Source: Pelagibius marinus (GTDB taxonomy: Bacteria; Pseudomonadota; Alphaproteobacteria; Kiloniellales; Kiloniellaceae). Taken from it: a stretch of 64,000 bases of DNA. The notes beneath the pieces are model-generated. The model saw nothing but the letters and a program-made list of their open reading frames with translations. It was not told the DNA's origin and did not search any database. The stretch covers positions 310,001 to 374,000 of the forward strand of contig NZ_JACSDK010000010.1 of assembly GCF_014925385.1 (NCBI RefSeq). The letters run 5' to 3'. Position numbers and translations under genes: made by a program. Positions 8,859 to 18,733 of the stretch are shown here, piece by piece. The first letter of the stretch is position 1; every line of letters begins with the position of its first letter.

Positions 8859-10445
8859 GTGAGGAAGCTATTTGTCTGTGTCGTAGCGGCCCTGATGGCC
8901 GTTGCCGCAGCCCCGACGCAAGCCAAGACGCCGCGCGACGCGCTGGTCATGGCCTTCCAGATCGATGACATCATCACTCTGGATCCCGCCGAGATCTTCG
9001 AGTTCTCCGGTGCCGAGTTCGCCGGCAACACCTACGACCGCCTGATCGGTTACGACTACCAGGACGTGTCGAACATCTACGGTGTGGCCGCCGAATCGTG
9101 GACCATCTCCGACGACGGCAAGACCTTCACCTTCAAGATGCGTCCCGGCATCGTCTTCCCCTCCGGCAACCCGATGACCGCCGAGGACGCCGCCTTCTCG
9201 CTGCAGCGCGCGATCGTTCTCGACAAGTCGCCGGCCTTCATCCTCACCCAGTTCGGCTTCACCGCGGACAACGTGAAGGACAAGATCAAGGCGGTCGACG
9301 ACATGACCTTGGTGATCGAGACCGACAAGGCCTATGCGCCGACCTTTGTCCTCTATTGCCTGACCGCGACCATCTCCTCGATCGTCGACAAGAAGCTGGT
9401 CATGGAGCACGAGCAGGACGGCGACCTGGGCTACAACTGGCTGAAGACCAACTACGCCGGTGTCGGTCCCTTCAAGCTGCGCCAGTGGAAGCCCAACGAG
9501 TCGCTGACCCTCGACCGCAACGACGACTACTGGGGCGGCGCCCCGGCCATGAAGCGGGTCATCATCCGCCACATCGTCGAGCCGGCCACCCAGCAGCTTC
9601 TGCTGGAAAAGGGTGACATCGACATCGCCCGTAACCTCGGCCCCGACCAGTTGTCCACCGTGCGCAACAACCCCGACACCTACATCCAGGAAGGCGTCAA
9701 GGGCGCGATCTACTACCTCGGCCTGAGCCAGAAGAACGAAGCGCTCTCCAAGCCGAAGGTGCGCGAGGCCCTGAAGTACCTCATCGACTACAAGGGCATG
9801 GAAGGCACCGTGGTGAAGGATCTGATGACGATTCACCAGGCGTTCCTGCCGAAGGGTTTCCTCGGCGCCCTGGAAGCGACGCCTTATACGCTGGACATCA
9901 ATAAGGCCAAGGAACTGCTGGCCGAGGCCGGTTACCCCAACGGCTTCAAGGTCACCATGGATACCCGCAACACCTCCCCGATCATGGAGATGGCGCAGGC
10001 GATCCAGGCGACTTTCGCTCAGGGCGGCGTCGATCTGGAGATCATCCCCGGTGACGGCGGCCAGACCCTGACGAAGTACCGCGCGCGCAATCACGACATC
10101 TACATCGGCCGCTGGGGCCCGGACTACCAGGACCCGCACACCAACGCCGACACCTTCGCGCGCAACCCGGACAACTCCGACGATGCCAAGTCCAAGCCGC
10201 TGGCCTGGCGCAATGCCTGGGACATCCCCGAGATGACCAAGTTGGCCGACGCGGCCGTCCTGGAGCGAGACCCGGCCAAGCGTGCGGAGATGTACCTGGA
10301 CATCCAGAAGGCCCACCAGGCGACTTCGCCCTTCGTAATCATGTTCCAGCAGATCGAAGTGGCGGGCGTGCGCGCCGACACCAAGGGTTTCATCATCGGC
10401 CCATCCTTTGATGACAACCGCTATAAAGATGTCACCAAGGAATAG
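8859..10445 (+). CDS. Peptide/nickel-type ABC transporter substrate-binding protein
   Basis: 528 residues of SBP family 5 (DppA/OppA/NikA fold), a periplasmic receptor. Starting at GTG 8859 gives a clean signal peptide, MRKLFVCVVAALMAVAAAP with cleavage expected after TQA, and CAGGGAG about 8 bases upstream; the frame is open further 5-prime but that extension has no signal. The mature part has the usual AESWTISDDGKTFTFKMRPG and DDYWGG strings. First gene of a five-gene importer operon, 28 bases before the first permease. Ligand cannot be read from sequence; oligopeptides, glycosides or opines are all possible. Confidence 0.9.
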   Translation: MRKLFVCVVAALMAVAAAPTQAKTPRDALVMAFQIDDIITLDPAEIFEFSGAEFAGNTYDRLIGYDYQDVSNIYGVAAESWTISDDGKTFTFKMRPGIVFPSGNPMTAEDAAFSLQRAIVLDKSPAFILTQFGFTADNVKDKIKAVDDMTLVIETDKAYAPTFVLYCLTATISSIVDKKLVMEHEQDGDLGYNWLKTNYAGVGPFKLRQWKPNESLTLDRNDDYWGGAPAMKRVIIRHIVEPATQQLLLEKGDIDIARNLGPDQLSTVRNNPDTYIQEGVKGAIYYLGLSQKNEALSKPKVREALKYLIDYKGMEGTVVKDLMTIHQAFLPKGFLGALEATPYTLDINKAKELLAEAGYPNGFKVTMDTRNTSPIMEMAQAIQATFAQGGVDLEIIPGDGGQTLTKYRARNHDIYIGRWGPDYQDPHTNADTFARNPDNSDDAKSKPLAWRNAWDIPEMTKLADAAVLERDPAKRAEMYLDIQKAHQATSPFVIMFQQIEVAGVRADTKGFIIGPSFDDNRYKDVTKE

Positions 10446-10473
10446 GTCTGCAGTAAAAAGGACCTGACCTTAC

Positions 10474-11553
10474 GTGACCAACCAGACGGACAGACTGTCC
10501 AGGGCAGGGGCGGGCTTTAAGGGCCTGTCCCTGCCTTCTCCTTTGCGTACCGTCGTTAATCTGATTACGACGGTCCTGCTGACCTTCCTCGGCCTGCTGC
10601 TCGTCACCTTTATCATCGGGCGGGTGGTGCCGATCGACCCCGTGCTGGCCATTGTCGGCGACCGCGCGCCGGAGAACGTGGTCGAGCGGGTGCGCGAGGA
10701 ACTCGGCCTCAATCTGCCGCTCTATCAGCAGTTTTTCATCTATGTGTGGAACGTGCTGCAAGGCGACCTCGGCAACTCGGTGCTGACCGCCAATCCGGTG
10801 CTGGAAGACATCAAGCGGGTCTTCCCGGCGACCTTGGAACTGGCCACCGTGGCGACCTTCTTCGGCGTGATCCTGGGCGTGCCCATGGGGGTGCTGGCCG
10901 GCGTCTACCAGGGCCGCTGGCCCGACCAGGTGATCCGCGTGGTCGGCCTGCTCGGCTATTCCATCCCGGTATTCTGGCTCGGCCTCATGGGGTTGCTCAT
11001 ATTCTACGCCCGCTGGCCCTGGGGGGAACTGGTGCCCGGACCGGGAAGGCTCGACGTCTTCTTTGACGGCCTTGTCGATCCGGTGACCGGCGTGCTGCTG
11101 ATCGACTCGGCCATGGCCGGGGAGTGGGAAATCTTCTGGAACGCCGCGTGGCACCTGGTCCTGCCGGCATCCATCCTGGGCTATTTCAGCCTCGCCTATA
11201 TCAGCCGCATGACCCGTTCCTTCATGCTGGAGCAGTTGAGCCAGGAGTACATCACCACGGCGCGGGTCAAGGGCGTGCCGGAGTGGCGCGTCATCTGGGT
11301 GCACGCCCTGGGCAACGTCCGGGTGCCTTTGGTGACGGTGATCGCGCTCAGCTACGCCAACCTGCTCGAGGGCTCGGTGCTGACCGAGATCGTGTTCTCC
11401 TGGCCGGGTCTCGGCTACTACCTGACCCAATCGCTCTTGAACGCCGACATGAACGCCGTGCTGGGCGCCACCATGGTGGTCGGCGCCGTCTTCATCGGGA
11501 TCAATCTCTTGTCCGATCTGCTGTACAAGCTGCTCGATCCGAGGGCGCGATGA
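10474..11553 (+). CDS. ABC transporter permease, DppB type
   Basis: 359 residues, inner-membrane permease of the DppB/OppB family with an N-terminal membrane segment (LTFLGLLLVTFIIGRVVPIDP) and a C-terminal binding-protein-dependent transport domain. The EAA-like loop is seen around EYITTARVKGVPEWRVIWVHALGN. It is longer than DppB (about 310-340), with an inserted periplasmic loop near residues 190-210. GTG start at 10474 preceded by AAAAAGGA. Its stop overlaps the next start (ATGA), implying translational coupling. Confidence 0.92.
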   Translation: MTNQTDRLSRAGAGFKGLSLPSPLRTVVNLITTVLLTFLGLLLVTFIIGRVVPIDPVLAIVGDRAPENVVERVREELGLNLPLYQQFFIYVWNVLQGDLGNSVLTANPVLEDIKRVFPATLELATVATFFGVILGVPMGVLAGVYQGRWPDQVIRVVGLLGYSIPVFWLGLMGLLIFYARWPWGELVPGPGRLDVFFDGLVDPVTGVLLIDSAMAGEWEIFWNAAWHLVLPASILGYFSLAYISRMTRSFMLEQLSQEYITTARVKGVPEWRVIWVHALGNVRVPLVTVIALSYANLLEGSVLTEIVFSWPGLGYYLTQSLLNADMNAVLGATMVVGAVFIGINLLSDLLYKLLDPRAR

Positions 11554-12482
11554 GCGGCGAGAGCGAAAGCCTGCAAGCCCTGGGCTGGCGCGCCTGGCTG
11601 CTCAGCTCCTCGCCGCGCTCGCGCAACCAGGCCCGGCTCGGCCGCTTCTACATCGCCTGGCTGTCCTTCCGGTCGAACCACCTGGCCATGCTGGGCCTGG
11701 GCATCGTGCTGGCGCTGATTTTCATGGCGGTCTTCGCGCCCCTGATCGCCCCCTACGACCCCAACGCCCAGGTCCTGGCCGACCGCTTGCAGTACTTCTC
11801 GGCCGAGCATTGGTTCGGCACCGACGATTTTGGCCGCGACATCTTCTCGCGCATCGTCTACGGCAGCCGCCTGACACTCTACATCGTCATCCTGGTGGCG
11901 ATCATCGCCGCCCCCATCGGCCTGGCGGTCGGTACCACGGCGGGCTATCTCGGCGGCTGGGTCGACAAGGTGCTGATGCGCATCACCGACATCTTCCTGG
12001 CCTTCCCCAAGCTGGTGCTGGCCCTGGCCCTGGTCTCGGCGCTGGGTCCCGGCATCGAGAACGCCATCATCGCCATCGCCATCACCTCCTGGCCGCCCTA
12101 TGCGCGCATCGCCCGGGCGGAGACCATCACCATCCGCAACTCCGACTTCATCTCGGCGGTGCGCCTGCAGGGCGCCGGGCGGCTGCGCATCATCTGGTCG
12201 CATATCGTGCCACTCTGCACTTCCTCTCTGATCGTGCGGGTGACACTCGACATGGCCGGCATCATCCTGACCGCCGCCGGCCTCGGCTTCCTGGGTCTCG
12301 GCGCCCAGCCGCCGCTGCCGGAGTGGGGTGCCATGATTTCCGCCGGGCGGAAGGTGCTGCTCGACCAGTGGTGGGTCGCCACCGTGCCCGGCATCGCCAT
12401 TTTCATCGTCAGCCTGGGCTTCAACCTGCTGGGCGACGGCCTGCGCGACGTGCTGGACCCGAAGAGCGGGGGCCAGTCATGA
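11550..12482 (+). CDS. ABC transporter permease, DppC type
   Basis: 310 residues, the second permease of the importer (DppC/OppC family). ATG 11550 overlaps the stop of the first permease in ATGA; the frame stays open upstream but only as an overlap. An N-terminal cytoplasmic stretch is followed by NHLAMLGLGIVLALIFMAVFAPLIAP (OppC N-terminal segment), WFGTDDFGRDIFSRIVYGSR, and the EAA loop RAETITIRNSDFISAVRLQGA. The motifs are typical and no defect is seen. Confidence 0.93.
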   Translation: MSGESESLQALGWRAWLLSSSPRSRNQARLGRFYIAWLSFRSNHLAMLGLGIVLALIFMAVFAPLIAPYDPNAQVLADRLQYFSAEHWFGTDDFGRDIFSRIVYGSRLTLYIVILVAIIAAPIGLAVGTTAGYLGGWVDKVLMRITDIFLAFPKLVLALALVSALGPGIENAIIAIAITSWPPYARIARAETITIRNSDFISAVRLQGAGRLRIIWSHIVPLCTSSLIVRVTLDMAGIILTAAGLGFLGLGAQPPLPEWGAMISAGRKVLLDQWWVATVPGIAIFIVSLGFNLLGDGLRDVLDPKSGGQS

Positions 12483-12492
12483 GGAACGGGGC

Positions 12493-13341
12493 ATGACGGA
12501 CAAGCCGTTGCTCACCATCGAAGACCTGAAGGTCAGCTTCCCGACCCGCAAGGGCCTGGTCGAGGCGGTGCGCGGCATCAGCCTGTCGCTGGGGCGGGAG
12601 AAGCTTGGCATCGTCGGCGAGTCCGGCTCCGGCAAGTCGCTGACCGGGCGATCGATCCTGCGCCTGGTGCCCAAGCCCGGCGTGGTCACCGCCGGCCGGC
12701 TGGAGTTCGACGGCGTCGACCTGCAGCGCGCCAGCGAGGCGCAGATGCGCGAGATCCGCGGCCAGCGCATCTCCATGGTGATGCAGGATCCCAAGTTCTC
12801 GCTGAACCCGGTGATGCGCGTCGGCGAGCAGATCGCCGAGGCCTACCGCACCCATCAGAAGGTGCCGCAGGCCGAGGCCAGGCGGCGGGCGCTGGACATG
12901 CTGGCGGCGGTGCGCATCCGTGATCCCGAGCGCGTCTACCGCGCCTATCCGCACGAGGTCTCAGGCGGCATGGGCCAGCGCATCATGATCGCCATGATGC
13001 TGATCCCCGACCCGGACCTGCTGATCGCCGACGAGCCCACCTCCGCCCTGGACGTCACGGTGCAGCTGCAGGTGCTGGCGATCCTGGACGACCTGGTGAC
13101 CCAGCGCGGCATGGGCCTGGTCTTCATCAGTCACGACCTGAACCTGGTGGCCTCCTTCTGCGACCGGGTGGTGATCATGTACGCGGGCCGCGTGATGGAA
13201 GTCTGCGACGCCAAGAACCTGGCCGCCGCCCAGCACCCCTACACGCGGGGCCTGCTGAACTGCCTGCCGTCGATCGACGGCGACGGGCGCGACCTGCCGG
13301 TGCTGAAGCGCGATCCCGCCTGGATGGAGCACGGGCTGTGA
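12493..13341 (+). CDS. ABC transporter ATP-binding protein, DppD type
   Basis: 282 residues with Walker A GESGSGKS, signature VSGGMGQR, Walker [13 protein letters not shown] and the H-loop FISHDL. It energises the preceding permeases. Family members are usually 320-340 residues; this one stops soon after the [13 protein letters not shown] segment, so the C-terminal oligopeptide-type extension is short. Its TGA overlaps the GTG start of the next gene. Confidence 0.93.
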   Translation: MTDKPLLTIEDLKVSFPTRKGLVEAVRGISLSLGREKLGIVGESGSGKSLTGRSILRLVPKPGVVTAGRLEFDGVDLQRASEAQMREIRGQRISMVMQDPKFSLNPVMRVGEQIAEAYRTHQKVPQAEARRRALDMLAAVRIRDPERVYRAYPHEVSGGMGQRIMIAMMLIPDPDLLIADEPTSALDVTVQLQVLAILDDLVTQRGMGLVFISHDLNLVASFCDRVVIMYAGRVMEVCDAKNLAAAQHPYTRGLLNCLPSIDGDGRDLPVLKRDPAWMEHGL

Positions 13342-14150
13342 ACGGTGCGGCCCAGGCCTCCAGCATGATCGATGTCCGCGGCCTCGACGTGGTCTTCGGC
13401 AAGGGCGCCGACGAGGTGCGGGCGGTGCGCGACGTCAGCTTCCGGGTGCCGGAGGGCGCCACCTTCGGCCTGGTCGGCGAGTCCGGCTCCGGCAAGTCCA
13501 CGGTGCTGCGGGCGCTGAGTGGCCTCAACCACGATTGGACCGGGCAGGTCGTGATCGCGGGCCAGGCGCAGACGCCCAAGCGCGACAAGGCTTTCTACAA
13601 GCTGGTGCAGATGGTCTTCCAGGATCCCTACGGCTCCCTGCACCCGCGCCACACCGTCGACCGCATCCTTATGGAGCCGCTGTCGATCCACGGCTTCGGC
13701 GACGCGGAGCGGCGCATCGAGCAGGTTCTGGGCGAAGTGGGACTAGGGCCGTCCTTCCGCTTCCGCTACCCGCACCAGCTCTCCGGCGGCCAGCGCCAGC
13801 GCGTCGCCGTGGCCCGGGCGCTGATCCTGGAACCCAGGATCCTGCTGCTCGACGAGCCGACCTCGGCCCTCGACGTCTCGGTGCAGGCAGAGGTGCTGAA
13901 CCTGCTGCAGCGCCTGAAGCAGGAGCGGGGACTGACCTACATCCTGGTCAGCCACGACCTCTCCGTGGTCGCCCATATGTGCGACGAGCTGGCGGTGATG
14001 AACAACGGCGCCGTGGTCGAGGAGCTCTCCGTCGAGCGGCTGAAGAGCCACGCGCCGGAGCACCCCTACACCCGTCAGCTCATGGTGGCGAGCCTCGGCT
14101 ACGACCGCGCGGCCATCGACCGCTTCGAGGATTTCGGGGTGGAGGGGTAG
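13338..14150 (+). CDS. ABC transporter ATP-binding protein, DppF type
   Basis: 270 residues, second ATPase of the importer. Walker [10 protein letters not shown], signature LSGGQRQR, Walker [13 protein letters not shown] and switch region LVSHDLSV are intact. It starts at GTG 13338 in a GTGA overlap with the first ATPase and ends the operon; two hairpins follow. The pairing of a DppD-like and a DppF-like ATPase with two permeases is the complete heterotetrameric core of a peptide-type importer. Confidence 0.93.
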   Translation: MNGAAQASSMIDVRGLDVVFGKGADEVRAVRDVSFRVPEGATFGLVGESGSGKSTVLRALSGLNHDWTGQVVIAGQAQTPKRDKAFYKLVQMVFQDPYGSLHPRHTVDRILMEPLSIHGFGDAERRIEQVLGEVGLGPSFRFRYPHQLSGGQRQRVAVARALILEPRILLLDEPTSALDVSVQAEVLNLLQRLKQERGLTYILVSHDLSVVAHMCDELAVMNNGAVVEELSVERLKSHAPEHPYTRQLMVASLGYDRAAIDRFEDFGVEG

Positions 14151-14209
14151 GGGGAACCATACCCCTCACCCAGCTTCGCCTAGGCTCGCGTCCCTCGCCA
14201 AGGCTGCGC

Positions 14210-14270
14210 AACCCTCTCCCGCAAGGGGAGAGGGTTTTGTAGTTTGGCCCTCTCCCCTCGTGGGAGAGGG
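14210..14270. terminator. Double hairpin, bidirectional terminator-like
   Basis: AACCCTCTCCC (14210-14220) pairs with GGGAGAGGGTT (14226-14236) and is followed by TTTGTAGTTT. A second stem CCCTCTCCC (14248-14256) / GGGAGAGGG (14262-14270) follows. Both arms share the CCCTCTCCC unit, and flanking CCCCTCACCC and GGGTGAGGGGG (about 14162 and 14289) also pair. This looks like a REP-type intergenic element used as a terminator between the convergent importer and FrnE-like genes. Confidence 0.6.
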
Positions 14271-14313
14271 AGGGGCCCGCGCAGCGGGAGGGTGAGGGGG
14301 CTGTCGTCCGCGC

Positions 14314-14964
14314 TTACTCCGCCGGCGCCTCGGCCGCTTCTTGCTGGGCCAGGTCCAGCATCTGGGCCAGGATCTTGGGCGGCTGGGCGCCGGCCAGGGC
14401 GTGGCGGCCGTTGAAGATGAAGCAGGGCACGCCGTCGATGCCCAGGCCTCGGGCCTGGCGGTCCTCGTCCTGCAGTTCGGCCTTCATCGCGTCGCTCTCC
14501 AGGAAGGCCCGGGCCTCCATCGGGTCCAGGCCGACGCTCTCGGCCGCGGCGACCAGCACGTCCAGGTCGCCGATGTCCTCGCCACGGAAGAAGTAGGCCT
14601 GGAACAGGGTCTCCACCAGCTCGGTCTCCTTGTCCTGGCCCGCGGCCCAGCGGATCAGGCGGTGGGAGGCGATGGTGTTGGGGGTGCGCTTGATGGCCTC
14701 GAAGGCGAAGTCGACGCCGTCCTCGGCCCCGGCCTCGCGGATGCGATCGTAGACCAGGCCCGCGTTCTCGGTGCCGCCGAACTTCATGGAGAGGTAGGCC
14801 TGGCGGTCCATGCCTTCTTCCGGCATCTGGGGGTTGAGCTGGAAGGTGCGCCAGTGGATGGCCACCTCCAGGCCCGGGCGCTCGGCCAGGGCCTTTTCCA
14901 GGCGCCGCTTGCCGATCAGGCACCAGGGGCAGATGGTGTCGGAGAAGATGTCGATCTGAATCAT
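14314..14964 (-). CDS. DsbA-family FrnE-like oxidoreductase
   Basis: 216 residues of the thioredoxin-fold 2-hydroxychromene-2-carboxylate isomerase/FrnE branch of DsbA. The active site C12-P-W-C15 is preceded by IDIFSDTICPWC, and the cis-Pro loop is GVPCFIFN near residue 170. There is no signal peptide, so it acts in the cytoplasm, as FrnE does in disulfide or polyketide chemistry. I start at ATG 14964 because the 29 codons upstream have no homology. Divergent from the acyl-CoA ligase operon. Confidence 0.88.
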   Translation of the reverse strand: MIQIDIFSDTICPWCLIGKRRLEKALAERPGLEVAIHWRTFQLNPQMPEEGMDRQAYLSMKFGGTENAGLVYDRIREAGAEDGVDFAFEAIKRTPNTIASHRLIRWAAGQDKETELVETLFQAYFFRGEDIGDLDVLVAAAESVGLDPMEARAFLESDAMKAELQDEDRQARGLGIDGVPCFIFNGRHALAGAQPPKILAQMLDLAQQEAAEAPAE

Positions 14965-15089
14965 GACGGCTTTGCCTCTTTTCCCGGCGCTTGCAGGCTT
15001 GACCTGCCGGGTCTTCGCCCCAACCATACCGCAGCCAAGGCCACCAGACAAAAGGGGGTCACGAAAGCTTGAAATCCGGGGAAATGCCG

Positions 15090-16748
15090 ATGGGGACGGT
15101 GGGAGCGGAACTGGGGAAACAAGAGGCGGGCGGAATCTACGACCGGGGGCTGGACCGCAATGCGGCCAACTCTGCTCCGCTGACGCCGGTCACCTTCCTG
15201 ACGCGCGCCGCGGCGGTCTATCCGGACAAGCTGGCGGTGGTCCACGGCGACCAGCGCTTCACCTATGCCCAGTTTCACGAGCGGGCCTGCCGCCTGGCCT
15301 CGGCGCTCAGGCGGCGCGGCCTGACGCGCGGCGACTGCATCGCCGTCATGGCCCCCAACATCCCGCCGATGCTGGAGGCCCACTACGGCGTGCCGATGAT
15401 GGGCGGGGTGCTGAACTCTCTCAACATCCGCCTCGACGCCCGCACCCTGGCCTTCATCCTGGAGCACGGCGAGGCCAAGGTGCTGCTCACCGACCGGGAG
15501 TTCTCACCGGTCATCAAGGAAGCCCTGGAGCTGACCCAGGCCAGGCCCCTGGTGGTCGACATCGACGACCCCCTGGCGGAAGGCGGCGAGCTGCTGGGCG
15601 AACTCACCTACGAGGACCTGCTGGCCGAGGGCGACCCCGGAGACTCCTTCGACGACCCGCTGGACGAGTGGCAGTCGCTGTCGCTGCTCTACACCTCCGG
15701 CACCACCGGCAATCCCAAGGGCGTGGTCTATCATCACCGCGGCGCCTACCTGAACGCGGTCGGCAACATGCTGACCTTCGGCCTGGGAAGGGATTCGGTC
15801 TACCTCTGGACCCTGCCGATGTTCCACTGCGACGGCTGGACCTTCACCTGGGCCGTGACGGCGGCCAACGCCACCCATGTCTGCCTCAGGAAGGTCGACC
15901 CGGCGGTGATATATCCGCTGATCCGCGACGAGGGCGTGACCCACATGTGCGGCGCGCCCATCGTGCTGACCCTGCTGGCCCACGCACCCGCGGCGGTGAA
16001 GGTGGAGTTCCCGCAGATCGTTGACTGTGCCACCGGCGGCGCGGCGCCGCCCAGCGCGGTCATCGAGGCCATGGAGGCGAACGGCTTCCGCGTCATCCAC
16101 CTTTACGGCCTGACCGAGTGCTACGGCCCGGCCACGGTCTGCGCCTGGCAGGACGAATGGGCCGGCTACGACCTGCAGAAGCGTTCGGCCAAGATGGCGC
16201 GCCAGGGGGTGAACTATCTGACCCTGGAGGCTGCCGTGGTCATGGACCCGGAGACCATGACGCCGGTGCCCCGCGACGGAGAAACCCTGGGCGAGATCAT
16301 GCTGCGCGGAAACACGGTGATGAAGGGCTATCTGAAGAACCCTAAGGCCACCGAGGAGGCCTTCCGAGGCGGTTACTTTCATACCGGTGACCTGGCGGTT
16401 TGCCACCTCGACGGCTACATCGAGGTGAAGGACCGCTCCAAGGACGTGATCATCTCCGGCGGCGAGAACATCTCCAGCCTGGAGGTCGAAGAAGCGCTCT
16501 ACCGCCACCCCAAGGTGCTGGAAGCCGCGGTGGTGGCGCGCCCCGACGAGAAGTGGGGCGAGTCCCCCTGCGCCTTCGTCACCCTGCGCGAGGGCGAGCG
16601 CGCCACGGCGGAGGAGGTCATCGCCTTCTGCCGCGAGGCCCTGGCCCACTACAAGGTGCCGCGCAGCGTGGTCTTCGGACCGCTGCCCAAGACCTCCACC
16701 GGCAAGATCCAGAAGTTCGTGCTGCGCGCGCGGGCGGCGGAGCTGTGA
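15090..16748 (+). CDS. Acyl-CoA synthetase (AMP-forming), LvaE-like
   Basis: About 552 residues of the ANL superfamily, activating a carboxylic acid to its CoA thioester through an acyl-AMP. The ATP loop YTSGTTGNPKG (near 200-210), the YGLTECYGP motif, GYFHTGDLAV, and the C-terminal KDRSKDVIISGGENIS and STGKIQK (catalytic Lys) are all present. Start ATG 15090 is preferred because CGGGGA lies about 8 bases upstream; ATG 15084 is an alternative. First gene of an operon whose composition matches lvaABCDE, so a short keto or hydroxy acid such as levulinate or 4-hydroxyvalerate is a likely substrate; medium-chain acids are the alternative. Confidence 0.9.
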   Translation: MGTVGAELGKQEAGGIYDRGLDRNAANSAPLTPVTFLTRAAAVYPDKLAVVHGDQRFTYAQFHERACRLASALRRRGLTRGDCIAVMAPNIPPMLEAHYGVPMMGGVLNSLNIRLDARTLAFILEHGEAKVLLTDREFSPVIKEALELTQARPLVVDIDDPLAEGGELLGELTYEDLLAEGDPGDSFDDPLDEWQSLSLLYTSGTTGNPKGVVYHHRGAYLNAVGNMLTFGLGRDSVYLWTLPMFHCDGWTFTWAVTAANATHVCLRKVDPAVIYPLIRDEGVTHMCGAPIVLTLLAHAPAAVKVEFPQIVDCATGGAAPPSAVIEAMEANGFRVIHLYGLTECYGPATVCAWQDEWAGYDLQKRSAKMARQGVNYLTLEAAVVMDPETMTPVPRDGETLGEIMLRGNTVMKGYLKNPKATEEAFRGGYFHTGDLAVCHLDGYIEVKDRSKDVIISGGENISSLEVEEALYRHPKVLEAAVVARPDEKWGESPCAFVTLREGERATAEEVIAFCREALAHYKVPRSVVFGPLPKTSTGKIQKFVLRARAAEL

Positions 16749-16750
16749 CC

Positions 16751-17518
16751 ATGCCCTTGGAGTCCTTCGACCTCTCCGGCAAGGCGGCGATCGTCACCGG
16801 CGCCTCCAGCGGGCTCGGCCGCCACGCGGCGCGCAGCCTGGCGGCGGCGGGGGCCAAGGTCGCCATTGCCGCGCGCCGCCTGGAGCCGCTGGTGGAGTTG
16901 GAAAAGCAGATCGAAGCGCGGGACGGGCGCGCCATTCCGCTGCGCCTCGACGTCACCGACCCGGCCTCGGTGGCCGACTGCGTGAAGGCGGCGGAGACCG
17001 AGCTGGGGCCGATCTCCATCCTGGTGAACAACGCCGGCGTCGCCGTCACCAAGGCGGCCCTGGAGGTCGAGGAGGCGGACTGGGACCAGGTGGTGGGCAC
17101 CAACCTGAAGGGCGCCTGGCTGATGGCCCAGGCGGTGGCCGAACACATGGTCCGCCTCGGCCATGGCGGCTCGATCATCAATACCGCCTCGGTTCTGGGC
17201 CTGGCCGGGGCGGCGCAGATCCCGGCTTACTGCGCCTCCAAGGGCGGCCTCGTGAACCTGACCCGCGCTCTGGCCGTGGAGTGGGCGCGTCACGGGATCC
17301 GTGTGAACGCCTTGGCGCCGGGCTACATCGAGACGGAGATCAACCGCGACTTCCTGACCAGCCCGGCGGGGGAGTCCTTACGCAAGCGGGTGCCGCTGCG
17401 CCGCTTCGGCACGCCGGAAGACCTGGACGGCGCCCTGCTGCTGCTGGCCTCCGAGGCGTCCCGCTATATCACCGGCAGCGTCATCGTCATCGACGGCGGC
17501 CAGTCGGCTGCCCTCTAG
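16751..17518 (+). CDS. SDR-family oxidoreductase, LvaD-like
   Basis: 255 residues of the classical short-chain dehydrogenase family: TGASSGLG cofactor loop (residues 17-24), NNAGV, a catalytic Ser in NTASVLGL, YCASKGG (Tyr/Lys) and the PGYIETEIN segment. Two bases separate it from the ligase stop. In the lva pathway LvaD reduces levulinyl-CoA to 4-hydroxyvaleryl-CoA; the neighbours make this the leading role. A 3-ketoacyl-CoA or 3-hydroxyacyl-CoA reaction in ordinary beta-oxidation is the alternative. Confidence 0.88.
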   Translation: MPLESFDLSGKAAIVTGASSGLGRHAARSLAAAGAKVAIAARRLEPLVELEKQIEARDGRAIPLRLDVTDPASVADCVKAAETELGPISILVNNAGVAVTKAALEVEEADWDQVVGTNLKGAWLMAQAVAEHMVRLGHGGSIINTASVLGLAGAAQIPAYCASKGGLVNLTRALAVEWARHGIRVNALAPGYIETEINRDFLTSPAGESLRKRVPLRRFGTPEDLDGALLLLASEASRYITGSVIVIDGGQSAAL

Positions 17519-17536
17519 TTTTAGTGAGCACTGGAT

Positions 17537-18733
17537 ATGGACTTTTCCCTGGCACCTGAAGTCGAAGACCTGCGGCTGAAGATCAGAGACTTCGTCGAGC
17601 GCGAGATCATGCCGCTGGAGGCCGACCCGGCGGCCTACGACGAGCACGAGAACATCGCGCCGGCGAAGCTGGAGGCGTTGCGCGCCAAAGCCAGGGGCGC
17701 CGGGCTCTGGGCGCTGCAGATGCCCAAGGCGCGCGGCGGGCAGGGGCTGAACGTCGCCGGCATGGCGGCCTGCTACGAGGAGATGGGCCGCTCCATTTTC
17801 GGGCCGGTGGTCTTCAACTGCGCGGCGCCCGACGACGGCAACATGATGCTGCTGGAGAAGGTCGCCACCGACGAACAGAAGGCGCGCTGGCTGCAGCCCA
17901 TCGTCGACGGCAAGCTGCGTTCCGCCTTCGCCATGACCGAGCCCATGCCGGGCGCCGGCTCCGACCCGGGCCTGATGCTGAGCCGCGCCGAGCGCGCAGG
18001 CGACGACTGGGTTCTCAATGGGCACAAATGGTTCATCACCGGCGCCGACGAGGCCGAGCATTTCATCGCCGTGGTGCGCACCTCCGACGACGCGCGCAAG
18101 GGCCTGACGGCCTTCCTGTTCAACCGCGACACGCCGGGGCTGGAGATCGTCCGGCGCATCCCCATCATGGGGCCGGAGGAGCACGGCGGCCACTGCGAGC
18201 TGCGCTTCAACGACCTGCGCGTTCCCGACAGTGACCGCCTGATGAATGTCGGCGATGGTCTGAAGGTGACGCAGATCCGCCTCGGCACCGCGCGGCTCAC
18301 GCACTGCATGCGTTGGCTCGGCATGTCCAAGCGGGCCCTGGAGATCGCGCGGCCGCACGTCGCCGAGCGCCAGAGCTTCGGCATTCCGCTTGCCGACCAC
18401 GAGGGCGTGCAGTGGCTGCTCGGCGAGGCTGCCATGGCCATCGAGTTGGGCCGGCTGCTCACCATGCGGGCGGCGGTGAAGCTGGACCGCGGCGACTTCG
18501 CCCGCAAGGAAATCTCCATGGCCAAGATCCAGGTCGCCGACACGCTCCACAAGGCGGTGGACACGGCGATCCAGCTGCTCGGCGCCAAGGGCTATTCCAA
18601 GGACACGCCGCTGGAGTGGATGTACCGCTACGCCCGCCAGGCACGCCTGGTCGACGGCGCCTCGGAGGTGCACAAGATGGTGCTGGCGCGGGCCTTCCTG
18701 AGCGACGGCCTGGACTTCTGGGGTTGGGAATGA
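17537..18733 (+). CDS. Acyl-CoA dehydrogenase family protein, LvaC/ACAD11-like
   Basis: 398 residues with the three acyl-CoA dehydrogenase domains: an N-terminal helical region, the FAD strand FAMTEPMPGAGSDP (near 133-146), and a C-terminal helical domain with RQSFGIPLADHEGVQW and QLLGAKGYSKDTPLEW. The arrangement beside an APH-type kinase is that of bacterial LvaC and of the fused human ACAD10/ACAD11. In LvaC the enzyme converts the 4-phosphoacyl-CoA to the enoyl-CoA and rehydrates it to the 3-hydroxyacyl-CoA. TGA overlaps the kinase ATG (ATGA). Confidence 0.9.
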   Translation: MDFSLAPEVEDLRLKIRDFVEREIMPLEADPAAYDEHENIAPAKLEALRAKARGAGLWALQMPKARGGQGLNVAGMAACYEEMGRSIFGPVVFNCAAPDDGNMMLLEKVATDEQKARWLQPIVDGKLRSAFAMTEPMPGAGSDPGLMLSRAERAGDDWVLNGHKWFITGADEAEHFIAVVRTSDDARKGLTAFLFNRDTPGLEIVRRIPIMGPEEHGGHCELRFNDLRVPDSDRLMNVGDGLKVTQIRLGTARLTHCMRWLGMSKRALEIARPHVAERQSFGIPLADHEGVQWLLGEAAMAIELGRLLTMRAAVKLDRGDFARKEISMAKIQVADTLHKAVDTAIQLLGAKGYSKDTPLEWMYRYARQARLVDGASEVHKMVLARAFLSDGLDFWGWE